The position numbers were made by a program, and so were the translations under genes. The notes beneath the pieces were generated by a model. It had not been told where the DNA came from and made no database searches. It saw nothing but the letters and a program-made list of their open reading frames with translations. Of a stretch of 64,000 bases of DNA, positions 47,728 to 56,736 are shown piece by piece. Every line of letters starts with the position of its first letter. Positions within the stretch are counted from its first letter, which is position 1. The stretch is from a bacterium (GTDB taxonomy: Bacteria > Planctomycetota > UBA1135 > UBA2386), in contig JAUILN010000008.1 of the NCBI GenBank assembly GCA_030432695.1, positions 462,479-526,478 of the forward strand. The letters are read 5' to 3'.

Positions 47728-50700
47728 ATGCACCGCGTCCCCTCCTCCCGCCGGCTCCTCTCCTCCCGTCCACCCGCTGCGCTGCCGGCCCTGCTCGCCG
47801 GCCCGCTGCTGCTGTCGAGCGTGGTCCTGGCCCAGCACGGCGAGGGCGCCGCCTACCAACCGACCCTGCAGCCGGCCTCGGACGCCGCCCAGGCGCAGAT
47901 CGCCGCGTTCGAGCCGGCAGAGGGCCTGGCCGTGTCTCTGGTGGCCGCCGAGCCACTGCTCGCCAACCCGGTGGCCTTCGACCTGGCCCCCGACGGCCGG
48001 ATCTACGTGGTCGAGACCTGGCGGATCAACGACGGCGTCATCGACATGCGCGGCCACCGCGGCTGGGTGCTCGAGGACCTGGCCTGCGAGACGGTCGAAC
48101 AGCGCATCGCCGAGATCCGTGAGCACTTCGCCGGCAAGCTCGACGACTGGACGCGCCACCACGAGCGAGTCGTCTGCCTGATCGACGACGACGGTGACGG
48201 GGTCAGCGACCGTTCGACGGTGTTCGCCGACGGGTTCAACACCCTGGCCGACGGCATCGCCGCAGGAGTGCTGGTCGACGGCCCGAAGGTCTACCTCACC
48301 GAGATCCCCGACCTCTGGGAGTTGACCGACGCCGACCACGACGGCGTCGCCGAGGCGCGCCGCGCCATGCACTCGGGCTACGGCGTGCACTTCTCGCTGA
48401 TCGGCCACGACATGCACGGCCTGCGGATCGGTCCCGACCGCCGGCTGTACTTCTCGATCGGCGACCGCGGCTTCCACGTCGAGCAGGCCGGCGAGGTGTT
48501 CCACCACCCGCACGAGGGCGCGGTGCTGCGCTGCGAGCTCGACGGCTCGAAGCTCGAGGTGCTGCACCGCGGCCTGCGCAATCCGCAGGAGCTGGCCTTC
48601 GACGACTTCGGCGACCTGTTCACCGGCGACAACAACTCGGACGGCGGCGACCGCGCGCGTTGGGTCCACGTGATGGACGGCGCCGACTCCGGTTGGCGGA
48701 TCGGCTTCCAGTGGCTCGGCGACCGCGGCGCGTGGAACCGCGAGCAGATGTGGAAGCCGCGGCAGGACGGCCAGCCGGCGTACGTGCTGCCGCCGCTCGC
48801 CAACGTCGCCAACGGTCCCTCCGGCCTCACCTGCGATCCCGGCACCGGCGTGCCGGCGCGTTGGCGCGACCGCTTCTTCCTGTGCGAGTTCCGCGGCTCG
48901 CCGGCCAGCAGCGGTGTCTTGGCTCTGGAGAACAAGCGCTCGGGCGCGACCCACGAGCTGGTCGGCACCGAGCGGGTGATCTGGAAGCTCCTGGCAACCG
49001 ACGTCGAGATCGGACCCGACGGCGCGTTCTACTTCCTCGACTGGGTCGGCGGCTGGACCAAGACCGGCCGCGGCCGCGTCTACCGCGCCGCGCTGCCGGG
49101 GCTCGCCGACGACGCGCTCGCGGCCGAGACCGCGCACCACCTCGCCGAGGGCTTCACCGCCCGCTCGCTGCCGGAGCTGGAAGGGCTCTTGGCGCACCCC
49201 GACCGCCGGGTCCGTCAGGGGGCCCAGTTCGAACTGGTCGACCGTGCCGGGTTCGAGGTGCTGGCCCGCGTCGCTGCGCACGCGAAGCGTATCGAGCCGC
49301 GCGTCCACGCGGTCTGGGGCCTCGGGATCGGCGCGCGTTCTACCGACAACCCCGCCGGCGAACGCGCGACCTGCCTCGCGGCGCTGCGCGGTCTGTTGGA
49401 AGACGCATCCAGCGAGGTCCGCGCCCAGGCCTGCTGGATGCTCGGCGACGCGCGCGACACCGCCAGCGTGTCCGGGCTCCGCAAGCTCCTGGCCGACGCC
49501 GAACCGCGGGTCCGATTCCGCGCGGTCGAAGCGCTCGGCCGGATCCACGACTCGGCCAGCGTCCAGGCCATCGCCGACCTGCTGCGCGCCAACGCCGGCA
49601 GTGACCTGTATCTGCGGCACGCCGGCATCACCGCGCTGGAACGCACCGCCACCGCCGACCAGCTCGGCATGCTCGCCACCGACGCCGACGTGGAGGTCCG
49701 TCTCGCCGCGCTGCTCGCGATGCGGGAGCGGCAGGACCCGCGACTCGCCGACTTCCTCGCCGACGCGGAGCCGGCGCTCCGCACCGAGGCGGCGCGCGCG
49801 ATCCACGATCTGCGCATCGAAGCCGCCTTGCCGGCCCTGGCCGCGCTGTCCGACGCACCGTCGCTCGGCACCGACGAGCCGCTGGTGCTGCGCGTGCTCA
49901 ATGCGCACCGACTGCTGGGTCGACCAGCCGACGCCGACGCGCTGCTCCGCTACGCCGCCGACGCCGAGCACCCCGAGGCGATGCGCCGCGAGGCCGTGGA
50001 GATCGCGTCGGAGTGGATCGCACCGCGCGCCCAGGACCGCGTGCACGGCAACGCACTGGAGTTGGCTCCACGCTCCAAGCTGGCGCTGAAGGGCTTGGTC
50101 GCGAGGCACGGCGCGGCGCTGCTGGCCGCGAACCGGGGCGAGGTCGGCGAGAAGGTCTGCGAGCTGCTCGCGGAGTTCGGCTCGCCGTCGCTACTCGACG
50201 CGCTGGCCGCCGCGGTCGCAACCGCCGACCGCGATCCGAAGTCGCGCGCCGCCGCGCTCCGGGCCTTCGGCGAGCTGTCCCGGGACGACGCCCAGCGAGC
50301 CGCGCTCGCCCGCTCGATCGCCGCCGACGCACCTCGCGAACTGCGCCAGCAGGCCACCGCGGTCCTCGCCAAGCTCGATCCGACCGCAGCGGTACCGATG
50401 CTCGTCTCACTGGTCCGCGACGCCGAGATCGCCGACCGGCGCGCCGCGATCCGCACCCTGGGCGAACTCGACACCGAGGCGTCGCGAGCCGCGCTCGACG
50501 AGCTGCTCGACGACGTCGCCGAGCTGCCGGCCGCGATCCACCTCGAGATCTACCAGTCCGCACCCTCCGGCCCGGCGCGCCTCTCCGCATTCGAGTCGTC
50601 CGACGACCCGCTGTCCGGCTGGCGCATGGCACTCGCGGGAGGTGACGCCCGAGCCGGTGAGCGGGTGTTCCGCAACCACGTCACTGCCGCCTGCCTGCGC

Positions 50701-51054
50701 TGCCACGCCTACCGCGGCCAGGGTGGCGAAGCCGGCCCGGCGCTCGACGGCATCGGCAAGCTCCGCGACCGCGAGCACCTGCTCCAGGCGCTGATCCAAC
50801 CCGCCGCGTTCATCGCCGACGGCTACGAACAGGTGACGATCAAGCTGGCCGACAGCCGGACCGTGGTCGGCACCGCGCGCGGCGGCGATGCCGAGACCGA
50901 GCGACTGGTCGACGCGGCCGGCAAGGTCCACGAGTTCCCCAGAAGCGCGATCCGCGAGCGCACGTCCTCGGGCTCGGCGATGCCGCCGATGGGCGCGCTG
51001 CTGAGCCGCGAAGAGCTGCGCGACGTGCTGGAGTTCCTGGCGACCAGACGCTGA
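47728..51054 (+). CDS. Secreted dehydrogenase-like propeller + HEAT repeats + cytochrome c (planctomycete type)
   Basis: 1108 residues. A signal peptide leads to a six-bladed propeller resembling PQQ/membrane-bound dehydrogenases (EGLAVSLVAAEPLLANPVAFDLAPDG, GLRNPQELAFDDFGDLFTGDNNSDGGD). HEAT repeats follow (about 480-890). A c-type cytochrome has its heme motif CLRCH at 989-993 in RCHAYRGQGGEAGPALDGIG, and the tail GSAMPPMGALLSREELRDVLEFLATR is typical. This domain order is a hallmark of the Planctomycetota/PVC group, where such proteins are thought to oxidise sugars or alcohols and feed electrons to a heme chain. I use the second ATG, 33 bases after a possible earlier one. Confidence 0.92.
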   Translation: MHRVPSSRRLLSSRPPAALPALLAGPLLLSSVVLAQHGEGAAYQPTLQPASDAAQAQIAAFEPAEGLAVSLVAAEPLLANPVAFDLAPDGRIYVVETWRINDGVIDMRGHRGWVLEDLACETVEQRIAEIREHFAGKLDDWTRHHERVVCLIDDDGDGVSDRSTVFADGFNTLADGIAAGVLVDGPKVYLTEIPDLWELTDADHDGVAEARRAMHSGYGVHFSLIGHDMHGLRIGPDRRLYFSIGDRGFHVEQAGEVFHHPHEGAVLRCELDGSKLEVLHRGLRNPQELAFDDFGDLFTGDNNSDGGDRARWVHVMDGADSGWRIGFQWLGDRGAWNREQMWKPRQDGQPAYVLPPLANVANGPSGLTCDPGTGVPARWRDRFFLCEFRGSPASSGVLALENKRSGATHELVGTERVIWKLLATDVEIGPDGAFYFLDWVGGWTKTGRGRVYRAALPGLADDALAAETAHHLAEGFTARSLPELEGLLAHPDRRVRQGAQFELVDRAGFEVLARVAAHAKRIEPRVHAVWGLGIGARSTDNPAGERATCLAALRGLLEDASSEVRAQACWMLGDARDTASVSGLRKLLADAEPRVRFRAVEALGRIHDSASVQAIADLLRANAGSDLYLRHAGITALERTATADQLGMLATDADVEVRLAALLAMRERQDPRLADFLADAEPALRTEAARAIHDLRIEAALPALAALSDAPSLGTDEPLVLRVLNAHRLLGRPADADALLRYAADAEHPEAMRREAVEIASEWIAPRAQDRVHGNALELAPRSKLALKGLVARHGAALLAANRGEVGEKVCELLAEFGSPSLLDALAAAVATADRDPKSRAAALRAFGELSRDDAQRAALARSIAADAPRELRQQATAVLAKLDPTAAVPMLVSLVRDAEIADRRAAIRTLGELDTEASRAALDELLDDVAELPAAIHLEIYQSAPSGPARLSAFESSDDPLSGWRMALAGGDARAGERVFRNHVTAACLRCHAYRGQGGEAGPALDGIGKLRDREHLLQALIQPAAFIADGYEQVTIKLADSRTVVGTARGGDAETERLVDAAGKVHEFPRSAIRERTSSGSAMPPMGALLSREELRDVLEFLATRR

Positions 51055-51063
51055 TGCCGACAA

Positions 51064-51114
51064 GGGGTGAACGGTTCGGCCCGAACTGTTCGACCCGGCC
51101 TGACCGATCACCCT
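51064..51114. terminator. Candidate bidirectional terminator hairpin
   Basis: Between convergent genes, an outer pair GGGTGA/TCACCC encloses an inner hairpin with arms GTTCGG and CCGAAC around a single C. The plus-strand right side ends in CCCTTCC and the reverse in CCCCTTG, so there is no good T tract. Position supports a terminator more than sequence does. Confidence 0.35.
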
Positions 51115-51187
51115 TCCGCGAGCGCAGCCAACGGCGAGCCGCAACCGCCCTACCCGCGGCGACCGGTCGGACGGCCGCCATGCAGCC

Positions 51188-51610
51188 TCACCGCCGGGCG
51201 ATCACCTGCACCTCGACCCGCGCGCCACCGGGCAACGCAGCGACCGCGACGCAGGCCCGCGCCGGCCAAGGTGCGGGCACGATCTCGAGATAGACCTCGT
51301 TGAAGGTCTGGTAGTCGCCGATGTCGGTCAGATAGACCGTCGCCGAGACCACGTCGGCCAGGCCGAGTCCCAGACCGGTCAGTTCGGCGCTGACGGCGTC
51401 CAAACAGGATGCGGCCTCGGCGGCGAACGTCGAGCGCTGGCGTCCGACCTTGCCGGACACGAACACGAACTCGCCCGTGTCGACCGCGCCCGAGTAGGGG
51501 CCCAGCGCGTCGGGCGCGACCACGTGGTGGGTCGACGGCCCTGCGCAAGCGGCGAGCGCAGCGGCGCCGGCCCATGCCAAGGCCCGGCTACTCGAGCGCT
51601 CGAACCGCAT
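51188..51610 (-). CDS. RidA-family protein with lipoprotein signal
   Basis: 140 residues with a signal peptide and lipobox LAAC (lipidated Cys22). The RidA (YjgF/YER057c/UK114) fold follows: GPYSGAVDTGEFVFVSGKVG, then VVSATVYLTDIGDYQTFNEVYLEI and ARACVAVAALPGGARVEVQVIA with the conserved substrate-binding Arg in the last block. RidA proteins normally hydrolyse reactive enamine/imine intermediates in the cytoplasm; an envelope-anchored form is unusual. Its ATG overlaps the stop of the cytochrome-b562-like gene (ATGA), so the two are coupled. Confidence 0.85.
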   Translation of the reverse strand: MRFERSSSRALAWAGAAALAACAGPSTHHVVAPDALGPYSGAVDTGEFVFVSGKVGRQRSTFAAEAASCLDAVSAELTGLGLGLADVVSATVYLTDIGDYQTFNEVYLEIVPAPWPARACVAVAALPGGARVEVQVIARR

Positions 51611-52059
51611 CAGTCCTTCGCCTTGAACTTCTTGTGGGCCGGCGACTTCAGCTCACCGACCGCCTTGTAGGCCGCGCCGGCTGCCTCGTTGTCGCCCTTC
51701 ACCAGCGCCGTCTCGAGCTCCAACAGCTTGGCCGAGAACTCCAACATTCCCTGCTGGTACTCGAGCATCCACGCGGCCATGTCGGCCTCGGCGATGTCGG
51801 CGGCCATCTTCGGGGTCTCGTTCCGCGACTTGATGACCAGCAGCTCGATCGCCCGGACGTCCTGGATCGACTCGGCGTTCGCCTCGGGGTCGGTCACCGC
51901 GCGGCGCAGCTTGCGCATCCCGCGGTTGATGTCCTCCATGTATTGCTCGAGCTGGGTCTCGTCGCCGTCCTGGGGCGCGGCGACGGTCGGGCGAGCGAAA
52001 GCGGTGGCCGCCGCGGCGAGCGCGACGACGAGAGCGGTGAGCAAGAAACGGTTCTTCAT
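51610..52059 (-). CDS. Cytochrome b562-like periplasmic protein
   Basis: 149 residues with a signal peptide (FLLTALVVALAAAATAFARPTVA) and a four-helix-bundle pattern resembling the cytochrome b562 family: LEQYMEDINRGMRKLRRAV with a candidate axial Met, and KSPAHKKFK near the C terminus with a candidate axial His. The Cys-His pair of E. coli b562 is absent, so heme binding is not certain; homologues of this type may be heme-free. It is first in a two-gene unit with the lipoprotein RidA. Confidence 0.75.
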   Translation of the reverse strand: MKNRFLLTALVVALAAAATAFARPTVAAPQDGDETQLEQYMEDINRGMRKLRRAVTDPEANAESIQDVRAIELLVIKSRNETPKMAADIAEADMAAWMLEYQQGMLEFSAKLLELETALVKGDNEAAGAAYKAVGELKSPAHKKFKAKD

Positions 52060-52209
52060 GCGGATTCGTCCTCGAGGGGAGAGGGCATTCTGCCGCTGCG
52101 TAGGGTCCGCGCAAGCGGCGGGACGGAACCGGGACGACCCCAGGGGGGCGTCCGTTACCGTGGGATTTCCTGTTCGGGTCGAGGGGGTCCGCGACCTTCC
52201 GCCCTCGAC

Positions 52210-54261
52210 ATGAGCATCAACCGCGCGAACGAATCCCTCTCCGGCCAGCGATCGGCCATCTGGACCGGCCTCCTGGGCCTCTTCGGCACCTTCGTCCTGA
52301 CCGCCTGCGGCGGAGGAGGAGGCGGCGGCACTCCCGGCGCCCCGGTGGCCGACGCCGGTGCCGACCAGACCACCGCGGAGCGTCAACGGGTCACCCTGTC
52401 GGGCAGTGGCAGCGACAGCGACGGCACCGTCCAGACCTACGCGTGGACCCAGACCCAGGGCCCCTCGGTCGGAACCATCCAGAATGCCGACCAGGCGACC
52501 GCGAGCTTCGCGGCGCCCGAGGTCGACGCCGACAGCATGGCGGTGTTCCGCCTGACGGTTACCGACGACGAAGGCAAGACCGGCTTCGACGACGTCGTGG
52601 TGCAGATCACCGACCAGGGCGCCGACGGCGGCACCGCGATCTTCCTGGCCGACAAGGACACCGACGAACGCTACGAGCTGTTCGCCACCGACGTGCTCAC
52701 CTCCACCGCGATGCGGATCTCGGCGCCGATCACCGGGACCAACGCCGCGGCCGCCGACGTCTCCAACCCGCTGGTCTCGCCCGACGGCATGTGGGTCGCC
52801 TACGTCATCGACCGGAACTTCCCCGACGTCTACGACCTGTTCGTCGCCTCGGTCGACGGCAACTTCGTCATCGAAGCCCATCCGCCGACACCCCAGAACC
52901 ACCGGGGCATCTCCGGACGCACGGTCGGCTGGTCGCCGATGCCGATCAACGGCGACTACCGGCTGGTCTTCGCCGGGGACATCGAGAACGGCAACGACAA
53001 CCTCGAGGTCTACACGGTCGGCACCGACGGCATGCCGACCAAGATCTCCGCGCCCATGGTGACCGGTGGCGACGCCAACAATGTCACCTGGTCGCCGGAC
53101 GCGACGCGCATCGCCTACACCGCCGACGCTCAGCGCGATGGACAGGTCGAGCTGTTCACGGCGGTGCCGGACAGCGCCAACCAGACCGTGAAGGTCTCGA
53201 ACACGCTGGTCACCAACGGCAGCGTCCTCGAGTTCTACTGGCGCGCCGACAGCCAGCGGTTGGTGTACCGCGCCGACCAGACGATCGATGACAACTTCAA
53301 TCTCTACGTTGCGACGCCCGGCGTGTCGGGCGCCATCCAGGTCTCCCCGGATCGTGCCTCGAACCGCGACGTGCGAACCTTCGCCTGGGCCCCGATGTGG
53401 AGCGGCAGCGCCGCGACCTGGCCGGTTGCCTATCGGGCCGACCACGAGACCACCGACGAGGAATACCACCTCTACACCACCACCCAGGATGGCACCGACG
53501 GCCAAGGCGGTGCAGCGTTCAGCGGGGTATTCAAGGAGTCCGGCTCGATGGTCACCTCCGGCGACGTGAACACCTTCCAGTGGTCGCCCGATGGATCGCG
53601 CCTCGCCTACCAGGCCGACCAGGAGAGCGACGGCGTGCAGGAACTCTACGTGTCGGTGCCCGGCAATGCGCCGGCGGTCACCAAGGTCTCGCCGACGCCG
53701 TCGAGCCCCAATGGCGACGTCCGCAACTACGCCTGGGCGCCGGACAGCTCGCGCATCGCCTACTGCGCCGACCAGCGGGCCGACCAGGTCTTCGAGATCT
53801 TCACCAGCCTGCCGGATGGCACCTCCAACGACCGGATCTCCGGAGACATGGTGCAGAACGGCTCGGCCCGGGTCGCGAACCGAGCGTTCGTCTGGTCGCC
53901 CGACAGCTCGCGCATCGCCTACATCGCCGACCAACGGACTGACGGCCTGTTCGAGCTGTTCGTCTCGTTCGGCACCGGCAATGCCGAGAACCTCGTGGCC
54001 AACGCCGACATGATGCAGGACTCGCGCGGAGTCACGGCCTTCGACTGGACCGCGACCTCCGGTCGACTGGTCTACATCGCCGATCAGGACGAACCCGAGG
54101 TCTACGCGCTCTACGGCACGTCTGCGGTGCAATCGCCGGCGTCGTCGCAGGACACGCCGAAGCTCTCGGGCGTGATGGTCACCGACAACAATGGCGACAT
54201 CGCCGGCGACGTGATCTACGCCGAAGTCGCGGGCGTGGAGCAGCGCCGGGCGGACTTCTGA
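52210..54261 (+). CDS. Lipoprotein with PKD-like domain and TolB-like WD40 repeats
   Basis: 683 residues. The lipobox LTAC gives lipidated Cys33 and is followed by a Gly-rich stretch. A PKD/K319-like beta domain covers about 45-135 (PVADAGADQTTAERQRVTLSG, GTVQTYAWTQTQGP). About eight TolB-type propeller blades follow (WSPDATRIAYTADAQRDG, WSPDGSRLAYQADQESDG, WAPDSSRIAYCADQRADQ), similar enough to each other to suggest recent internal duplication. It is probably a surface or periplasmic binding protein; no enzyme motif is seen. Short 19-base gap to the convergent glutaminase gene. Confidence 0.85.
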   Translation: MSINRANESLSGQRSAIWTGLLGLFGTFVLTACGGGGGGGTPGAPVADAGADQTTAERQRVTLSGSGSDSDGTVQTYAWTQTQGPSVGTIQNADQATASFAAPEVDADSMAVFRLTVTDDEGKTGFDDVVVQITDQGADGGTAIFLADKDTDERYELFATDVLTSTAMRISAPITGTNAAAADVSNPLVSPDGMWVAYVIDRNFPDVYDLFVASVDGNFVIEAHPPTPQNHRGISGRTVGWSPMPINGDYRLVFAGDIENGNDNLEVYTVGTDGMPTKISAPMVTGGDANNVTWSPDATRIAYTADAQRDGQVELFTAVPDSANQTVKVSNTLVTNGSVLEFYWRADSQRLVYRADQTIDDNFNLYVATPGVSGAIQVSPDRASNRDVRTFAWAPMWSGSAATWPVAYRADHETTDEEYHLYTTTQDGTDGQGGAAFSGVFKESGSMVTSGDVNTFQWSPDGSRLAYQADQESDGVQELYVSVPGNAPAVTKVSPTPSSPNGDVRNYAWAPDSSRIAYCADQRADQVFEIFTSLPDGTSNDRISGDMVQNGSARVANRAFVWSPDSSRIAYIADQRTDGLFELFVSFGTGNAENLVANADMMQDSRGVTAFDWTATSGRLVYIADQDEPEVYALYGTSAVQSPASSQDTPKLSGVMVTDNNGDIAGDVIYAEVAGVEQRRADF

Positions 54262-54280
54262 TCCTGCGACGGCTCCCGGC

Positions 54281-55771
54281 TCACGCGCCTTCCGCCGGCG
54301 TCCGCCCGAACCGGTCGCGGACGTCGGTCGGCACGCCGCGCGCGAGCAGGTAGTCGACGATCTGCTGACGCCCCTCCGCGTAGGCCAGGTGCAGGGCGGT
54401 CCGCCCGTCGTAGTCGGCGCTCGCCAGGTCGACACCCCGCGCCTCGAGGCGGCGGATGCGGTGCAGATCGCCGTTCTTCGCCGCCCACAGTAGCTCGGCG
54501 CAGAGGCCCTCGACCTCCGCGAACGGCTCGCGCCGCGGGTCGCGCTTGCCGTGCCGGCAGCCGACCAGGTTGTCGAACTGGTGGAAGTTGTAGCGGGCCA
54601 CCAGCTCCTTGCAGAAGGCCACGCCGCGGACGCTGTTGCCGTGCTCGTCGAGGCGCGGCGACCAGACCGCGAAGCCGAGCGTGTTGGGAACGACCACGAG
54701 GATCACACCCGACACGCCGCTCTTCGCCGGCAGGCCGACCGTGAAGGCCCACTCGCCGGAGAAGTCGTACATGCCGCACGACTCCATCATGCTGAGGCAG
54801 GCGCGCACGGTATCCGGCGACAGCACCCGCTCCTCGGTGACCGGACAGACGCCGCCATTGGCCAGGGTCGCGGCGACCACCGCGAAGGCATCGCAGTCGA
54901 GTTCCAGCGAGCAGCACTGGAAGTAGAACTCGAGGGTCTCGAGGAGGTCGGTGCCGGCGGGGAACGCGCCGTGCTCGCGCATGAAGTAGCCGAGCGCGAA
55001 GTTGCGGTCGGCGGTCTTGCGCTCGCTCTGGTAGACCGCGTTGTCGAAGCCCGGACGCACGCCGCCGGTGAGTCGCGCCCATTGCCCGACCACCTCGTCG
55101 AAGCGCTCCGACGCGGGCTTGCCGGAGCCGACCAGCGCACACGCCATGATCCCGCCGGCGTTGATCATCGGATTGTGCGGCAAGCCCTCGTCGTTCAAGG
55201 AGAGCTCGTTGAAGCCCTGACCGCTCGGCTCGTGGCCGATGTGGCGGTGGACGACGTCTTCGCCAGAGGTCTCCAACGCGACGCAGTAGTTGATCGGCTT
55301 GCAGGTCGACTGCACGCAGAAGCGCTCGAGGGCGTCGCCGAGCACGAAGCGCTGGCCGTCGATCGTGCACAGGCCGAGTCCCCACTGCGCCGGATCCACG
55401 CGGGCCAATTGCGGGATGTAGGTGGCGACCGCGCCGTCCTCGATGCTCCGCGCCGCCTCGAACAGTTCCTCGACCTCGCTCCGCAGCCGCGGGAAGTCGG
55501 GTATGACCAACTCCCGATGCACCGCCCGCTCGATCAGCGACAGACTACCGGCGGTGAGCTGCTGGAGATCGTCGTCCGCCAGCGGCCGCTCCTGCGCTGC
55601 TTCGAACAGCCCCCGCAATCCCGCCCCCCAGCGCGGATCGTCCGGACGCAGGCCAGCCGCGCGGATCGACCGGACCAGGTCGCGCACCGCGACCCGGCCC
55701 GTCCGTGGATCCGCCAGGGTCCGGTGGAGTCGCGCCGCGCGCAGATCGTCGGTCGAACGGGAGTCGGTCAT
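54281..55771 (-). CDS. glsA: Glutaminase with animal-type architecture (helical N-domain, ankyrin C-domain)
   Basis: Hydrolyses glutamine to glutamate and ammonia. 496 residues, against about 310 in usual bacterial glutaminases. The N-terminal 100 residues form a helical, EF-hand-like region ending ERAVHRELVIPDF. The beta-lactamase-like catalytic domain has Ser155-x-x-Lys158 (QSTCKPI), HNPMINAGGIMACALV, SERKTADRNFALGY, LANGGVCPVTEERVLSP and CGMYDFSGEWAFTVGLPAKSG. The C terminus has ankyrin repeats (LLWAAKNGDLHRIRRLEARG, DYDGRTALHLAYAEGRQQIV). The same order and many of the same residues occur in human kidney-type GLS. The ATG giving MTDSRSTDDL overlaps the divergent hydrolase start. Confidence 0.92.
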   Translation of the reverse strand: MTDSRSTDDLRAARLHRTLADPRTGRVAVRDLVRSIRAAGLRPDDPRWGAGLRGLFEAAQERPLADDDLQQLTAGSLSLIERAVHRELVIPDFPRLRSEVEELFEAARSIEDGAVATYIPQLARVDPAQWGLGLCTIDGQRFVLGDALERFCVQSTCKPINYCVALETSGEDVVHRHIGHEPSGQGFNELSLNDEGLPHNPMINAGGIMACALVGSGKPASERFDEVVGQWARLTGGVRPGFDNAVYQSERKTADRNFALGYFMREHGAFPAGTDLLETLEFYFQCCSLELDCDAFAVVAATLANGGVCPVTEERVLSPDTVRACLSMMESCGMYDFSGEWAFTVGLPAKSGVSGVILVVVPNTLGFAVWSPRLDEHGNSVRGVAFCKELVARYNFHQFDNLVGCRHGKRDPRREPFAEVEGLCAELLWAAKNGDLHRIRRLEARGVDLASADYDGRTALHLAYAEGRQQIVDYLLARGVPTDVRDRFGRTPAEGA

Positions 55772-56705
55772 GACGGAGCTCGGTAGCAGTAGTCGACCGC
55801 CGCGCAGTTTTTCCAACCGGTGCCTGGCACCAGTTGGAAAAACTCGGCGCCTGCTCCTGGTCGTCGCGGTCCTTCTGGTCGGCTGGCTCGGCCTCGGCTG
55901 GCTCACCGTCCGCGTGGTGACCGCGGCGCATCACGACACCATCGACACGGCGCCCGCGTTCGGCGAGCGCACCGCCGAGGCTGCCGACACCCGCACGACC
56001 GACGACCTCACGGTCCGCGGCTGGCACGTCCGCGCCGCCCCCGACCGCGTCGTGCTGGTCTTCTCCGGCATCGGCGGCGACCGGCGCAGCAACGTCGACG
56101 TCGCGCGCCACTACCTCGCCCGCGGCTGGTCGCTGCTGCTCGCCGACCTGCGCGCCACCGGCGAGAGCGACGGCGAGGTCGTAGGCCTCGGCCTGCTCGA
56201 AGCTCAGGACGTGATCGCCTGGTGCGCCTGGGCCCGCGCGCAGGGCTACCGGCAAGTCGGCCTGCACGGCCAGTCGCTCGGCGCCGCCGCGGTGGCCTAC
56301 GCGCTCGGCGAGCAGGACCTCGCGCCTTCGTTCGTCGCCCTCGAGGCCTGCTACGACTCGATCGACCACGCCCTCGCCAACCGCCTGCCGTTCGTGCCGC
56401 TGCCGTCCGTCGCCTTCCTCCCCGTGCAGTGGTTCGGCCGAATGCGGCTGGGCGTCGGCCTCGACGAACTCCGACCGATCGACCGGATGCCCGCACTCGA
56501 AGCCCCCGTGCTGTTCGTCGCCGGCGACGCGGACGACAAGGTCCTGCCCGGCGAGTCGCGCGCATTGTTCGAGGCCTGCGCCTCGCCGGCGAAGGAACTG
56601 CTGATGGTGGAAGGCGCGGGGCATGCCCGGATCTGGGAACACGGCCAGCGGGCCTACGCCGCGTCGCTCGACCGTCTGCTGCAGCGCGCTGCCGCGCCGC
56701 GTTGA
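55770..56705 (+). CDS. Membrane-anchored alpha/beta hydrolase
   Basis: 311 residues. A cytoplasmic stretch of 25 residues precedes one membrane helix (about 27-51, LLLVVAVLLVGWLGLGWLTVRVV). The hydrolase domain has the oxyanion region LVFSGIGGDRRSN, the nucleophile elbow GQSLG (LHGQSLGAAAVAYAL), the acid in VAGDADDKVLP and the His in GAGHARIWEHG. The substrate is unknown; esterase or peptidase is likely. The ATG shares CATG with the divergent glutaminase start, and residues 13-25 are encoded by an inverted repeat that also occurs in intergenic DNA nearby. No other start lies in frame before the membrane helix. Confidence 0.82.
   Translation: MTELGSSSRPPRSFSNRCLAPVGKTRRLLLVVAVLLVGWLGLGWLTVRVVTAAHHDTIDTAPAFGERTAEAADTRTTDDLTVRGWHVRAAPDRVVLVFSGIGGDRRSNVDVARHYLARGWSLLLADLRATGESDGEVVGLGLLEAQDVIAWCAWARAQGYRQVGLHGQSLGAAAVAYALGEQDLAPSFVALEACYDSIDHALANRLPFVPLPSVAFLPVQWFGRMRLGVGLDELRPIDRMPALEAPVLFVAGDADDKVLPGESRALFEACASPAKELLMVEGAGHARIWEHGQRAYAASLDRLLQRAAAPR
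55806..55844. repeat. Inverted repeat A (GGTGCC-N-GGCACC family), inside the hydrolase 5' end
   Basis: A 39-base near-perfect palindrome: AGTTTTTCCAAC, then GGTGCC-T-GGCACC at the centre, then GTTGGAAAAACT, with one mismatch per arm. It shares the central GGTGCC/GGCACC core with the elements at 58.67 and 63.82 kb but has different outer arms. It is read as coding sequence for residues 13-25 of the hydrolase. Confidence 0.65.
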
Positions 56706-56736
56706 CACCGGCCCGCACCTTGCACGCGGCCGCCGC

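Noticed and set aside
47635..50109. An 824-codon minus-strand frame opposite the dehydrogenase/cytochrome gene
   Set aside because: The plus strand has clear domains and a heme motif. The opposite frame is a low-complexity shadow rich in Val, Asp and Gln.
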